A program made the translations under genes and the position numbers. Below are positions 28,601-39,400 of a stretch of 64,000 bases of DNA, in pieces (position 1 is the first letter of the stretch; each line of letters begins with the position of its first letter). Source of the stretch: Lingula anatina (Eukaryota; Brachiopoda; Lingulata; Lingulida; Lingulidae); assembly GCF_001039355.2 (NCBI RefSeq), contig NW_019775857.1, positions 1,351,927 to 1,415,926 of the forward strand. Reading direction: 5' to 3'. The notes beneath the pieces were generated by a model. The model saw only the letters and a list, made by a program, of their open reading frames with translations, was not told the DNA's origin and did no database searches.

Positions 28601-31339
28601 GCTATTTTTATAGGTGCAGACTGGTACAAAAATAGAACCAATCAATCAGTTAGGAAAAATTTTAGAATTTCTGGAGCAGTTCTAACGAGGCCATTATTAT
28701 CCTTTAATTGCCGTTAGAATGTGGTGTTCTAAATGTACTTGCGCATGTAAAATGGAGATGAAGCTAATAAACCCGGAAAACAAGCATGCCCCAGCTATTG
28801 AACAATTTCTGACACAAACATCTGTTTCTAATGTAATTTTTAATTGGGAGATGAATACGTTTGGTTTAAAATCCGAATAGTATTATTTGTCTGAAGTGTG
28901 CTGATGATATATTTTATTATGTTCTCAAAAACGTTGCTAACATGTGCCTTTTACAGGACAATTTAAACAATATACTAACAGAGGAAGAGCAAGTCGAATT
29001 GATAGAAAATTTCGAAAAATGCGATGTGAATATGGGTGAGTCTGATTTTTTTAATTGACAAATTTAAATGTTAAATTATTTTATCCAAAGTATATGGTAG
29101 GTCACATATACTGATATAGCCGAGACTGTTTTTCTCCAGTATGAGCCGAGAGCAGACAAAACATGTTTTCTGTTGATATAAGATAAACTGATTGTGAAGA
29201 AATGTGTTAGATGTACATCATACTTGCCACACCTATAACACATTCTAAAACAATTGCCTTTTCTTTTAAAATAGCAATCATTAGATTAAAATTGAAATAA
29301 CTATAACTGCATCATATATTGCACAACAATATAGATCTTCATTAAGCAGATAACGTATACCCAGAACACTTAACGTCAACAGTCTGTTTACCATTTTCCA
29401 CGTATAACCAATTTGATAAGTAAAAATGCATGAAAGAGTTAGTTTTAAAAATATAAGTGCATTCCGTATGTTTCCGTTGTTCGCAGATGCCACCATTTCG
29501 GTAGAGGAGTATTTAGACTACAAACAGAAAGAGTACCTGGCGCTGTTCCACACTCCCATGCCCAAAGAAGAAGAGGACCTTGAGAAGACGAAGTTTCGAC
29601 ACATGGACACAGACGGCACTGGGACCATCGACTGGTGGGAGTTTCTTAATTATGAGACCATCAGACTGTTAGAGAGAACGAGGACCAAAGTGAGTGATAA
29701 TATCACTCGTCTTGATTTGATGAGAGAAGCTGTCTTATTCTGCCAAGAGAATTCAGTTTAAAACTACATTTTGTTAACTCCTTAGTTATCATCGCGCTGC
29801 AGTCCGGATGGCCTCCTATTTATCTTCATATCTAGAATTTGGATCATTATCCAGCATGTGGACAGTCTAAAAATTATCACGGTGTATGTTGTGTGTACAT
29901 AAACAGAGATTTTGGGCACATACATGTAAGCCCACTCCTTTACTTGACAGAATCATCCAAAATTTCAAACCATAGATTTGTGTTCCAAAACCTTTTTAAA
30001 GAAGTATAGCTCATTTTCTGAAAAATGCAGTTCAGTATTATGAAAGTCTAATGACGAAAGTATAATATTGCAAATTGAGAAGATGGTATCGTTTTGTTGC
30101 AGAACGCCCTACTCCGCCTACTTACTCCCAGTGAGATTGACACTGCCAGAGAAGCGTTTAGTCAATTTGACTTAGATGGCGACGGCTTGATAACTGAAGT
30201 GGAGGCAAAGAAAGCATTCTCCAGGTGGTACAATCATGTGACTCCGAACGCTAACGGGTAACTTCTTCTTCCTAGTCGTACTCGTTGTCTTCACTATCAT
30301 CGTCATCACCGTCATCGATTATATCTCCATTTCCTTCACTAGCTACAGCGAAAACATACAGGTTTCTCTTGGTATCTTTTCACAAGTTGTCAGTCATGTC
30401 GGTCCCTAGGTGCTGACATCTATGTGTAGATTAAGGTTTAAATCCATTGTATGTAATTCAGATCTATGCACTTTCAAAGCAATCGTTATTAATTTAGAAT
30501 ATTTCGTGAGGTGCGATGTAGGTAGCGATAGTAACCGCTGGTTTCTTTTTTCTAAGAATTTCCAAATAGGTGAACTTCTAGATAAGTTAGGAGGTTGTCG
30601 CACGGCTGTATTTGATTTTATGTAGGAGAACGTACAGAAGACCAAAGTCACTCAAGGCTGTGTCTATCCCAAGTGAAATCAGATCAAACTTTCCCGATAA
30701 TGAAGACTGCTAACCGACGAAAATGAACCGGAGACTAATGATTCACACTTGACGTATATTTGGTTAACAATTTAGATTATCCACTCAAAAAAGATCAGTT
30801 GCTGCGTATTGCGGAAATATTTGATTGCTTGGGCTTACTGTTCCATGAAAATGGAGTCGGAGTTCTGGAAATTATTTTGGAAATCTATAGCTTCGTTTAC
30901 CCTTCTTCAGGTTGCCGAACAAGGCATTCCTCATCAAGAACAGAACAAAACATATCATGGATGCAGACGCCGATAATAGCGGGTGTGTACATCATAATTT
31001 TTGTAGTCTATAATCTAACAATTCTTTTCATTTTTTATCCTTGTCTGTATGTGAAAAAGAGTAACACCAGAATGCTTCTTATTTAAAGACGTCTGTCAGG
31101 TTGAACATAAAAAAGATCAAAGCATGTACCGACAAGCAAAAAATGAAATGCTGTCCATGTTTACTTTTCTTCCCAAAATTCCTGGCAAAAGACCTTTAAA
31201 GTTTATTCATTTCAGGAACGTTTCATGGACGGAATTTTTGAAACAGCGTGCTATTGTGATGCTAGCAGCGAGACCAAACAAGGCTGTGAAACACTTGGGC
31301 AACAGCGCCGTCATGGACACAGAAGACGACATGGACTGA
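25185..31339 (+). CDS. PHF24: PHF24/GINIP-like protein, 7 exons, 429 aa
   Basis: In mammals PHF24 (GINIP, KIAA1045) is a neuronal Galpha-i-interacting protein that modulates GABA-B signalling. Exons: 25185-25655, 27746-27931, 28957-29035, 29487-29689, 30103-30257, 30911-30982, 31216-31339; total 1290 nt, all phases agree. The N-terminus MGSGASKKTKSSK fits an N-myristoylation signal plus basic patch, suggesting membrane attachment. Residues 163-219 form a PHD-type finger with Cys 163/166/178/181, His 186 and Cys 189/216/219, ending in WSCHEC. Four EF-hand loops follow: DVNMDATISVEE, DTDGTGTIDWWE, DLDGDGLITEVE, DADNSGNVSWTE. The C-terminus FLKQRAIVMLAARPN matches the PHF24 ending FLQENVLYILAARPN. 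ATG 25185 sits in AACAATGGGG. The family call is firm; the G-protein role is by homology only. Confidence 0.88.
25664..25702. repeat. (CT)n microsatellite next to PHF24-like exon 1 donor
   Basis: The CT run begins about ten bases after the splice donor at 25656, with one CCCT interruption. A pyrimidine tract this close to a donor may bind polypyrimidine-tract factors; that is inference. Confidence 0.9.
25801..26003. mobile_element. MITE with CCCTCTACCAGG terminal inverted repeats (copy 1)
   Basis: The left end reads GCATTACCCTCTACCAGGACC and the right end GGCCCTGGTAGAGGGTAGTCTC, giving inverted termini about 20 bp long. Inside lies a perfect 14-bp-arm hairpin (AAGAAGTTATAATG / CATTATAACTTCTT, 3-base loop, near 25880-25910). 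No coding capacity. It lies in intron 1 of the PHF24-like gene and resembles a second copy near 35310-35410. Confidence 0.6.
26004..27745 (+). other. Remainder of PHF24-like intron 1
   Basis: AT-rich intron sequence. I see no exon, RNA gene or clear mobile element. It ends in the acceptor TTGTTAACCAG before 27746. Confidence 0.5.
27959..28125. mobile_element. Short inverted-repeat element in PHF24-like intron 2
   Basis: The left arm (about 27959-27998, GGTGTCATGTACC...GAGAGTCCGC) is an imperfect inverted copy of the right arm (28085-28124, GCGGACTTTCTGTCGC...GTGACAC). It has no coding capacity and the size and structure of a MITE. I could not fix a target-site duplication. Confidence 0.5.
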
Positions 31340-31354
31340 TAAATTTGATAAAAA

Positions 31355-31360
31355 AATAAA
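31355..31360 (+). terminator. Polyadenylation signal of the PHF24-like gene
   Basis: AATAAA occurs 16 nt after the stop codon. If used, the 3' UTR is unusually short. Another AATAAA-like site lies near 31498. Confidence 0.5.
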
Positions 31361-31879
31361 TCATGTAATATCAGAAGCAGATTTTACTGTCATTTATATA
31401 TCAGTATATCAGTATGCCATAATGCCATAATGCCATATCGAGGATGATGCACCACTGAAATTTTCTAGACATGATTAAAAAACGTTTTGTAAAATGTAAT
31501 AAAAAAAACCCTGAAAACATCTTTATTGCCAAACGCCCTGTGTAAAATCATCAAAAAGAAAATGAGCAGGTTGGTTGACAGCAGGCATCACAAAGAATTA
31601 TAATTTTTCAGATAGGTCTTCATGCAGGTTGGATAATGCACTTTCGAACTGAAATAGTTTTTTATTAATATTCCCATAGTTACAATTCAGGCGAAGGACT
31701 GTCGCGGAATTAAGATATCAACCTTACACCTTCCCACAACCTTGTTTGCAGACTATACCCAGTCTTATCTCTCTACATACTTGAACTGATCTTGTGGAGG
31801 TTTTAAATTAATATACTTTAATTATCTGGAAAGGTTCTGAAATACGTAAGCAAATCGAAAATAGAGAAGCTACGTCATG

Positions 31880-32179
31880 TTACTTCATTCTGAAAGGCTT
31901 ATTTCCACTGGGAATTATCATGGCCTGTTGTCGATATCGCAACTCGACTGGAATCTGAGACATGCCAAATACTTCTCTTAAATTATCCCCAAAAAGGGCA
32001 ATCTTATAAGCATAGGACAAGGATTTAGATAAAGACGAACTGAGTTCATCTTCACTGAAATTACATGCGTGGTGATCGAAAACTGCGACAAGTGATATAG
32101 TTGAATGAGTACCAAATAAAGGGCCATCAAATCTGCATTGCGTGTGTGCAGCTATCCAATTAATTGCACACACTGTCAA
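31880..32179 (-). other. Unidentified minus-strand open frame, possible terminal exon
   Basis: About 95 codons on the minus strand with ordinary protein-like composition, ending in SGNKPFRMK and a stop. There is no ATG near its 5' end. A weak acceptor-like ATTGACAG precedes it, so it could be a last exon of a minus-strand gene or simply chance. I do not recognise a domain, and no partner exon was found. Confidence 0.2.
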
Positions 32180-32838
32180 TCAATAAATTCTTGGTAATAG
32201 GAATATAGGCTGACCAAGGGAAAAAAAACATGTAAACCTCTAGTCAATGATCAGGGCCTCGTTGGCTTGGGTCATTAATAATGGGAATTAACGGAATTCA
32301 CGTGGTTTTCAATCATTCTACTTTCGACAATCGCCTTAGGGGCGGCGATCGATGATTGGGTTAAAGGACCCATGGACAGAGAGTTTAAAATGAATAATTA
32401 CCCTTTTGATACATTCTTATTCTGGATTTATGGCTCTTCATTACTTCATAGATTCTAGTCATTTATGAGACTGCCAACTGATTGAAAGTGTTTTTTCCCC
32501 GTTGGATAGTAAGATTTGATACCCGTGCGTTGGGTTTGTACTTTACTTCCTCTCTCACTGGGGAGATGCAGTGATTGAGCGACCGAGGTTATCCTGTGCG
32601 CACCGGAGCCGAACGAGAAGCCAAAACAAGTCGCATTGATTTCCTCAGAAGGTCTTTTACCAGAGCAATTTTTTTAAAGTTATTTATCAAACCAAGGATG
32701 AAAGGATAAAATTTTCTGGCGCTATGGTTGTATCATTTCGATTACAACTATCCGTGATTACACAGCTTCATCGCGCACGGGCTTGCTGTTGGAGTTTAAT
32801 AATCCACAAAAATGTTACTATTTCTGAACTAATCAGCT

Positions 32839-33388
32839 ATGGATCTGTGTTATGATGGAACAACGATGCCAGATGAACAGAACTTTACCGCCAATATTTC
32901 AGGAAATGGAACACTCAGTCAACACACACTTACGGAAAAAGAGAAGGGCGCCTTCATATACATAATAGTGGTGCTACTCTTTTACTCTTTTGGTGTAGTT
33001 CTAGGAATCATAAATTACCTTAAAAAAGGAGAAACGTGAAATTGAAGAGGAGAAGTTATTTGATGATTATCTCTTGATAAAGAGCGACCCAGAGCGAGCC
33101 ATACGTTCCCAGCGAGTTCATCGCGTATCCATGAAATTACAGCGCTATGACGACCGACAAAGTTCTATTAATTCTTTACCACGGGTCAGGACAGAGTTAA
33201 CATTTTCACCTTCGTTCCCAACTTTACAGACAATACAAGAACATGAGTCAGACGGTATGTTGTATCATCTGGAAGATGCCCCAAACACTTTGGATTACTC
33301 TCAAGAAGACATATATATACCGAAAGAATCCCAGTCGCCTAACCATTTGACAAATAACCTTAATGCAACGTTAATGCCTTTGACGTAA
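32839..33388 (+). CDS. KCNE-like single-pass membrane protein, one frame break
   Basis: The frame from ATG 32839 gives a short extracellular-type N-terminus with three N-glycosylation sequons (Asn 15, 19, 23) and one membrane segment at about residues 39-61 (IYIIVVLLFYSFGVVLGIIN). It stops at 33037-33039. The frame one base on continues with a charged tail (REIEEEKLFDDYLLIKSD) to a stop at 33386-33388. The switch falls at a run of six A (33022-33027); a five-A version would give about 182 aa. Size, glycosylated N-terminus, one intronless coding exon, membrane segment and basic juxtamembrane stretch all resemble vertebrate KCNE subunits, which modulate voltage-gated potassium channels. The break could be an assembly error, an allele, a pseudogene or a recoding site. 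Other small type I membrane families are possible. Confidence 0.55.
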
Positions 33389-33860
33389 ATCTTACATCAT
33401 AATCTGCACTGGATTACTGGACCCTTCAGATATCAGATGATATATAATGCCACGGAGGTTTAAAAGAAAATTAATTTTGCGGCATGCCATCCCAATGCAA
33501 TAAGAAATACAAGAAGTAGCGACTTATGGTCGATGGTAGATCTCATCAGCTGAATGAAAATTTGACTGCTGCATGAAGGTATATGGGTGGGTGAGATAGG
33601 CTGCTCTAACCGATATTATGTGCATTGAAGGGCGTCTAATTTTTTTCTGTCAGAAGACGGTAAAAATGGAGGATGGATCAACAAGGATAATTTGGAAGAC
33701 TGTCAGAAAATATATCTGAATCCACCCCCGTTTATGAGATTCTTTTAAAATCCACAGAAAAACTTGAAACAAAAATGCCAAAATATAATAGAGAGAGATG
33801 AAATATTAATTGGATAAATAACACCCTCAGCACGTCTGTCCGCTGAACATGTATGTGTCA

Positions 33861-34198
33861 GTAAAGCCTAGGTCCCAACTACGTTTTGGACGCACGGTTT
33901 TTTGGTTCCTTGCGTCCGGCTAGGACGTACCTAGATCGCACGTAGCGGCTGTTGATCATGTCGAAAAGTTTCTACGTGCTGTTTGCGTCCTCCAAAAGCC
34001 GCACGATGGACGTGCTCCTCACGCACGAACTCCCACAGTTTCCCCATTTTTTGGCCGTAGACCACACGTAGCAGCCCGTACGTTCGGTTGGGACCTAGGC
34101 TTTACTTGATTCCTTCCCTGCGATCTAGCTACGTCCTAGCCGGACGCAAGGAACCTAAAAACCGTGCGTCCAAAACGTAGTTGGGACCTAGGCTTAAG
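33861..34198. mobile_element. Harbinger-like MITE with long inverted repeats and a nested end
   Basis: The left arm from 33865 (AGCCTAGGTCCCAACTACG) is matched by the right arm ending at 34194 for roughly 75 bp with about two mismatches. TAA flanks both sides, fitting the three-base TWA duplication of PIF/Harbinger elements. A third terminus (GTTGGGACCTAGGCTTTAC, 34087-34105) lies inside and pairs perfectly with 33861-33879, so one copy may be nested in another. No coding capacity. Confidence 0.65.
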
Positions 34199-35264
34199 AA
34201 ACCATGCTACCGACTGGACACTTGTGACGGATATTGGCTGTTTGGAGATGTGATGTGTATTATCTAGAGAAAAGTTCAAATGGATTTTTGTCATTTGTCA
34301 ATACCATGAATTGGGCTAATTTGCTATTGTGTGGATCTGTAACTGAAGACAAGACCTTTCGACTCATATATTAATTAGTTATTTTCTATTGTATATTAGT
34401 TAAAGGTGAAAAAATTACATGGTTAACAACATACTTCATATGGATTAAAAGCGATAAGAACGTCTAAACAATAACGCAAGAAACTATATAAAATGCAAAC
34501 TAAAAGAGTGTAAATAGTAAAACGGACTTTTTTTAGCAAATTGTTGAAGGAAATGTGTCCACGTTGAAATTCGCTACCAATCGAATTGTAATGTGTCTTG
34601 TTCAAGCTTATTTATTCTGCAGAATAGATTGAAACCATTGTGTTTATATTTAAAACCTATAATCATTCATTCATTCGATTTAATTCTATTCATTTGCCTA
34701 TTCGTTTATCTATCTATTTATTGACAATGGACTTAATTAACCTGAAAGAAAATAGCTTGACTGCCTTCTTTCTAGTGCACAGCATCTGCTTGAAAAATAG
34801 ATGACGCTATCATGGAGACTTTTACTCAAATGAATGATGTTACTGAGACTTACGACTTTATTTTCTATCATCAAACAATATCAGCATACATGTACCGAAG
34901 TATTGGGTTATTATTGATCGTTTTATACACTTTAGACACTTTATCTCTGTACTTTTCCTTGATATTTGAAAAAATCAATTTTAGCAATAGCAACAGAGAG
35001 GGCCAATGAACATTTTTTCCTTAGAATTCATTGAACCTTGCGGCCTAATAAATGTCAACGGCGCCTTTCATTAAATTGATCTGATGATATTGCTTGTGAA
35101 AAGTAAATATAATTTAAGCCTTATACTTGTTATAAAACCTCTCTCACATGGTCTACATATATGTTATGAAATTAGAACTGTTTTATGGCAATAAGGGGCT
35201 TTAAAATTGAAGCGTTTGAGATCTTTATTATTGTCGATCAGACATGTGATATAATTCGGGAGAC

Positions 35265-35415
35265 ATGTACCCATTAGTCCCATTGGACCCACGAAGCAAC
35301 GATGTTTCACTAGATGTTCATAGATATGTCTCTGGCTTATTCATGACACAATATTCTGTACTGTTGGAGAAAAGTGCACTTGGATATTGCGCGGCCCTGG
35401 TAGAGGGTATGTGGG
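35265..35415. mobile_element. Fragment of the CCCTCTACCAGG MITE family (copy 2)
   Basis: Shares AGATATGTCTCTGG, TGTACTGTT and the right end GCGGCCCTGGTAGAGGGTA with the element at 25801-26003, in the same order. The left end is degraded. The open frame across it (35265-35474) is therefore most likely not a gene. Confidence 0.5.
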
Positions 35416-36407
35416 TCTTAGTCTTGTTTGTTTTTAAAAACTACCCTCATTTTGTATTGCCCACAAGTAAATAACCCTGAAATTGAGAGTATAACATTGA
35501 GTTCATAAAAAAACAACTTCAATTTTACGACATGTTCACATGTTCATTTCATTTTTAAGCAAAGCTACGAACAATTACCAATTTTAACTTTTAAAAAAGT
35601 TATGATTCAAAAGTTATTATTAATTTTTTTTTGCGATGCCAAACAACATGTGAAGATAACATTTCCTATCTGATAAAAGTGAGTCAATGTTATGCAAGGC
35701 TATCCCTGTAAAGAAACTCTAGTTCAATTTACAATCAGTATTGTATTGCTTCAGCTTTTACATTTTAGAAGTAATACAATTTGTCGCTATAAATTTAATT
35801 GTTTTTTCATGCGCACAGCGACAAGAAAAAACTTTTATATATATATATATTTTTTATCCAGTGGATGATGACTGGCATCTGGCATAAATTCAAACAAAAA
35901 TGTGTTCATGGAGGTAACAATATAGCTCAGATGTTATAAATTGGTTTGGAAAAAAGAATTGCGGTGAACCTATTGTCTATTGTCAAATTGTTTGAATCAA
36001 TTATTTCATCTCTTGTGTATTTATAAACTCATTTTAAGATACACGTAAATACATATATAATGAAAAAAGAAAAGAGAACATGAAAACAGCACTAGAGAAA
36101 CTATTAGCATTTACATATAGTAAATATATATTTATCATTGAACGCTCTACTTTTCGCTTGGTTGTTCATCACTACACTCTTCTCTAATGAAATATGTACA
36201 TAGCTATAGAAATGGCTTGAATGATATCTCCATGGAAAACGCATTAAATGTAAATGGTACTGCCTTTTAAAACGACATAAATCCTGACTTGGCTCGACAA
36301 AAAGAGAGACATAAGCAGTACTGCTTGTAAACATACATGAATCCGGATTTTTCTCGGAGAAAAGAGAATTGCGAACGCCGTGGTTAGGTTGTGTTGGCTG
36401 CTCGAAC

Positions 36408-39400
36408 ATGGCTGGGCTACTAAATTTGTGCAGGGCGACCTCCCGACTTGGGTCTCTTAAGCGCACTTACGTAGTAGCCGCGGCAGTTCCTAAACCGGAC
36501 AGGAACCCAGAGGTGAAATACACTGGGGTAAGAAAATTTTGTATTTGGAAACATGCAGAAAATATCCATGTTGGAAATATACTCCACATGCAGGTTTCCA
36601 TAAAATCCTGCAACTGAAATATGTAGAGGTAAGTCTCCAACGATTTAATCATTGGTCACACATGCAAGTACACAATATCATTTTTCTTAACTAGCTTATT
36701 TTTATCCCTGCACTTGTGGGACAAAAGTGTGGGATCATGTTAATCCGCCCATCCATGCGTTAGTAATTTACGTTAGGCCATTGGAGTTTTTAATGCAACT
36801 GGGAGGATTTTGATGCAACTGGTGGTTGGGCTGTCCCTAGGGGTGGTTGATTATTCTTTTCATATTGTAATTATTGTAACTTCTGCTAACTCCTCCTAGA
36901 CCATTATAATGAGGAAATTCAGTCCTTTGGTATTGGCAGACCTTTCATCACAGATATACATGGGTCCCTTTGGGTTGGACTGTCCCTGGGAGGTGGATGA
37001 TTCTAGTTATTTAACACATTGTAATCTCTGCTATCTCCTCCTAGAGTGAGGAAGTTGAACTTTAAGGAAATGATAAACCTATCATCAACGATGTGCACGA
37101 CCACATTGGAATTTTAGTTTGCCTTTGGCTAGGGCTTTCTTTGGGGTGGATGATTTTAATGTTCTACACTGTAACTGCAGCTATCTCCTCCTACTAGGCC
37201 TTAAGGGTGAGGAAGTAAATACTTTTTGGGACTGATAGACCTTTTATCAGGGATGTGGATGGACCAGTCATAATTTATGTGCGTTTGAGGTTTGGGCTGT
37301 CCCTTGAGAGGAGAAGGGGTGTGGGTGATCCTTTTTTTACATTAAGCATTTTTTCCTACGGATACTTTTTATGTCATTATTATGAAGATTATTTGCAACA
37401 ATTTTACATATGGGATCCAGGTATTGACATAGAGGGTGGGGTGAGCTACTCCTTACAATGAGGAGAAGTGCGGGGATATGAGTATGCTACCATCGATACC
37501 ATCTAGTTGATATACAACATTGGTCAAAAAGGTTGCCCCACCTTCAGTATCATGTGCTTTTATTCATAAATGATCACATCACAGGTGAAGATTGTTTTAA
37601 ATAGTGATTTTCATTCCAAATACCATAACTAACATGACTAGTCAGACAGAAAACACAAACTAGCAGTGAAGATATCAATATTTAATACCATTTATTCACA
37701 TTTATTACATGTACCCCCTCAAATTCGACGTTTCACTGTTATTTTCACAGAGGTAAAGAAATGTCCACTAAATTGAAATGACACCACCAAATGTCACCAA
37801 ATTTACTCACATTTACCATTAGGGTGTGCTCGTTAAAGGCTCATTATTTAATAGCGTTTGTGTTTACCGCGTACTTTAGTTACCTCCTGTAGGTGGCGCG
37901 GCCTGCCTTCAACAAGGGTAACAATTCTGTTTTATGGGATATTGCCCCATTCTTCCTAAAGAGCTTGGGGGAGTTGGTCCAGATTATTAAGAGGTTGGTT
38001 CTCCTTTGCATTGCACACTTCAAGTCATGCCACAGATGTTTAATAAGGGTTAATAACAAGGCTCAGAGGTGGTTGTTCTATCCTCTGAACATTGGGTTTC
38101 TGCAACAAATCACTCTGCAGACGAGAGTTGTGAGCAAGTGCATTTTTACGATGACGCCTGCAGTATCCCTGAAGTCACCTCTTGCAAATGGAGTGAGATA
38201 TTTGTTGAGAATGTTTCAGTGAATTGCCCCAATAACGTTCTTTTTCCGGAAAGAACAATGCACTAAAACCATGGGCTTGGAATTCTTGCCAAACGTGGAC
38301 TGATCTGACACCTCAGTCGATATTATTGTGCTCAAACCTTCCAAAATGCATTCTGCAACATGTCTATGGACTCTAATTTGACCATCGATGGAATACAAGA
38401 AATACATTGATTCTTCAGCAAAACCAACTTGTTCCTAGTGATGATTGACCATGTTCTGGTAGTTCTGGGGTCACTGAACCTAACTTTCTCATTCCATCTG
38501 CAAGAGGGTACTTCGGGGGTGATCCAGGCTTCATCATGACAGCACACTTGCACACAGTTCTCATGTGGTGAGTGATCATGATTTGTTGCAGAAACCCAAT
38601 GTTCTGAGGCTGGAGAAACCATCTTTGAATCATGATAATAAACCTACTGAGCACCCGTGGCATGAATTGAAGTGTGCAATCCAAAGGAGAACCAAATCAC
38701 AAATAGTCCGGACCAATTCCGCCAAGCTTTTTAGGAAACATGGGGCAATATCCCACAAAACAGAATTGCTGCCCTTGTTGAAGGCAGTGGCGCCGTCTAC
38801 AGGAGATAATTACACATGTGGCCACACATGCTAATAGACACGTGACCTTTAACGAGCATACCCTAATGCTAAATGTGTGTAAATTTGGTGACTTTTGGTG
38901 GTGTCATTTCAATTAAATGGGCATTTCTTTACCTCCTTGGAAATGACAGTGGAACTTCGAATTTGAGGGGGTACATGTAATAAATGTGAATAAATGGTAT
39001 TAAATATGACATGGATATCTTAACTGCTAGTTTGTATTTTCTGTACCAATAATCATGTAACTAATGGTATCTGGAATGAAAATCACTATTCATAGCAATT
39101 AACTCATGTGATATGATCGTTTATTAATAAAAACACATAAAACTGGGGGTGGGACAACCTTTTTGACCAATGTTGTATGTGGTTGTCACAGCGGAATTTT
39201 GAGTATGTAAAATTATAAAGCACTGACATCCATTTTAACGTCAAAAGAATCGGTTAAATCTATATCGATATAAATATAATAAACTTACTGATATTTTTAC
39301 CGTTACTTTAAACATCAGATATGGATAGGAAAAATAGTCTATAGACCTTCGACACACCTGAATATGCTGGAGTGATTAATTTTACCAAGAGCACATTGTG

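Larger units (their letters stand above)
33389..36407. other. Intergenic region before the ALDH gene
   Basis: Holds a Harbinger-like MITE at 33861-34198 and a MITE-related fragment near 35310-35410. The short open frames (for example 34812-35009) show no recognisable protein. I could not define the ALDH promoter. Confidence 0.45.

Noticed and set aside
29690-29761. Read-through extension of PHF24-like exon 4 giving a different C-terminus
   Set aside because: A good donor (GTGAGT) ends the exon, and the downstream exons continue the family sequence; the 23 extra codons look like chance.
35265-35474. 69-codon open frame
   Set aside because: Overlaps a MITE-related repeat and resembles no protein.
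38565-38834. 89-codon open frame as a gene
   Set aside because: It is a degraded transposase tail inside an inverted-repeat element.
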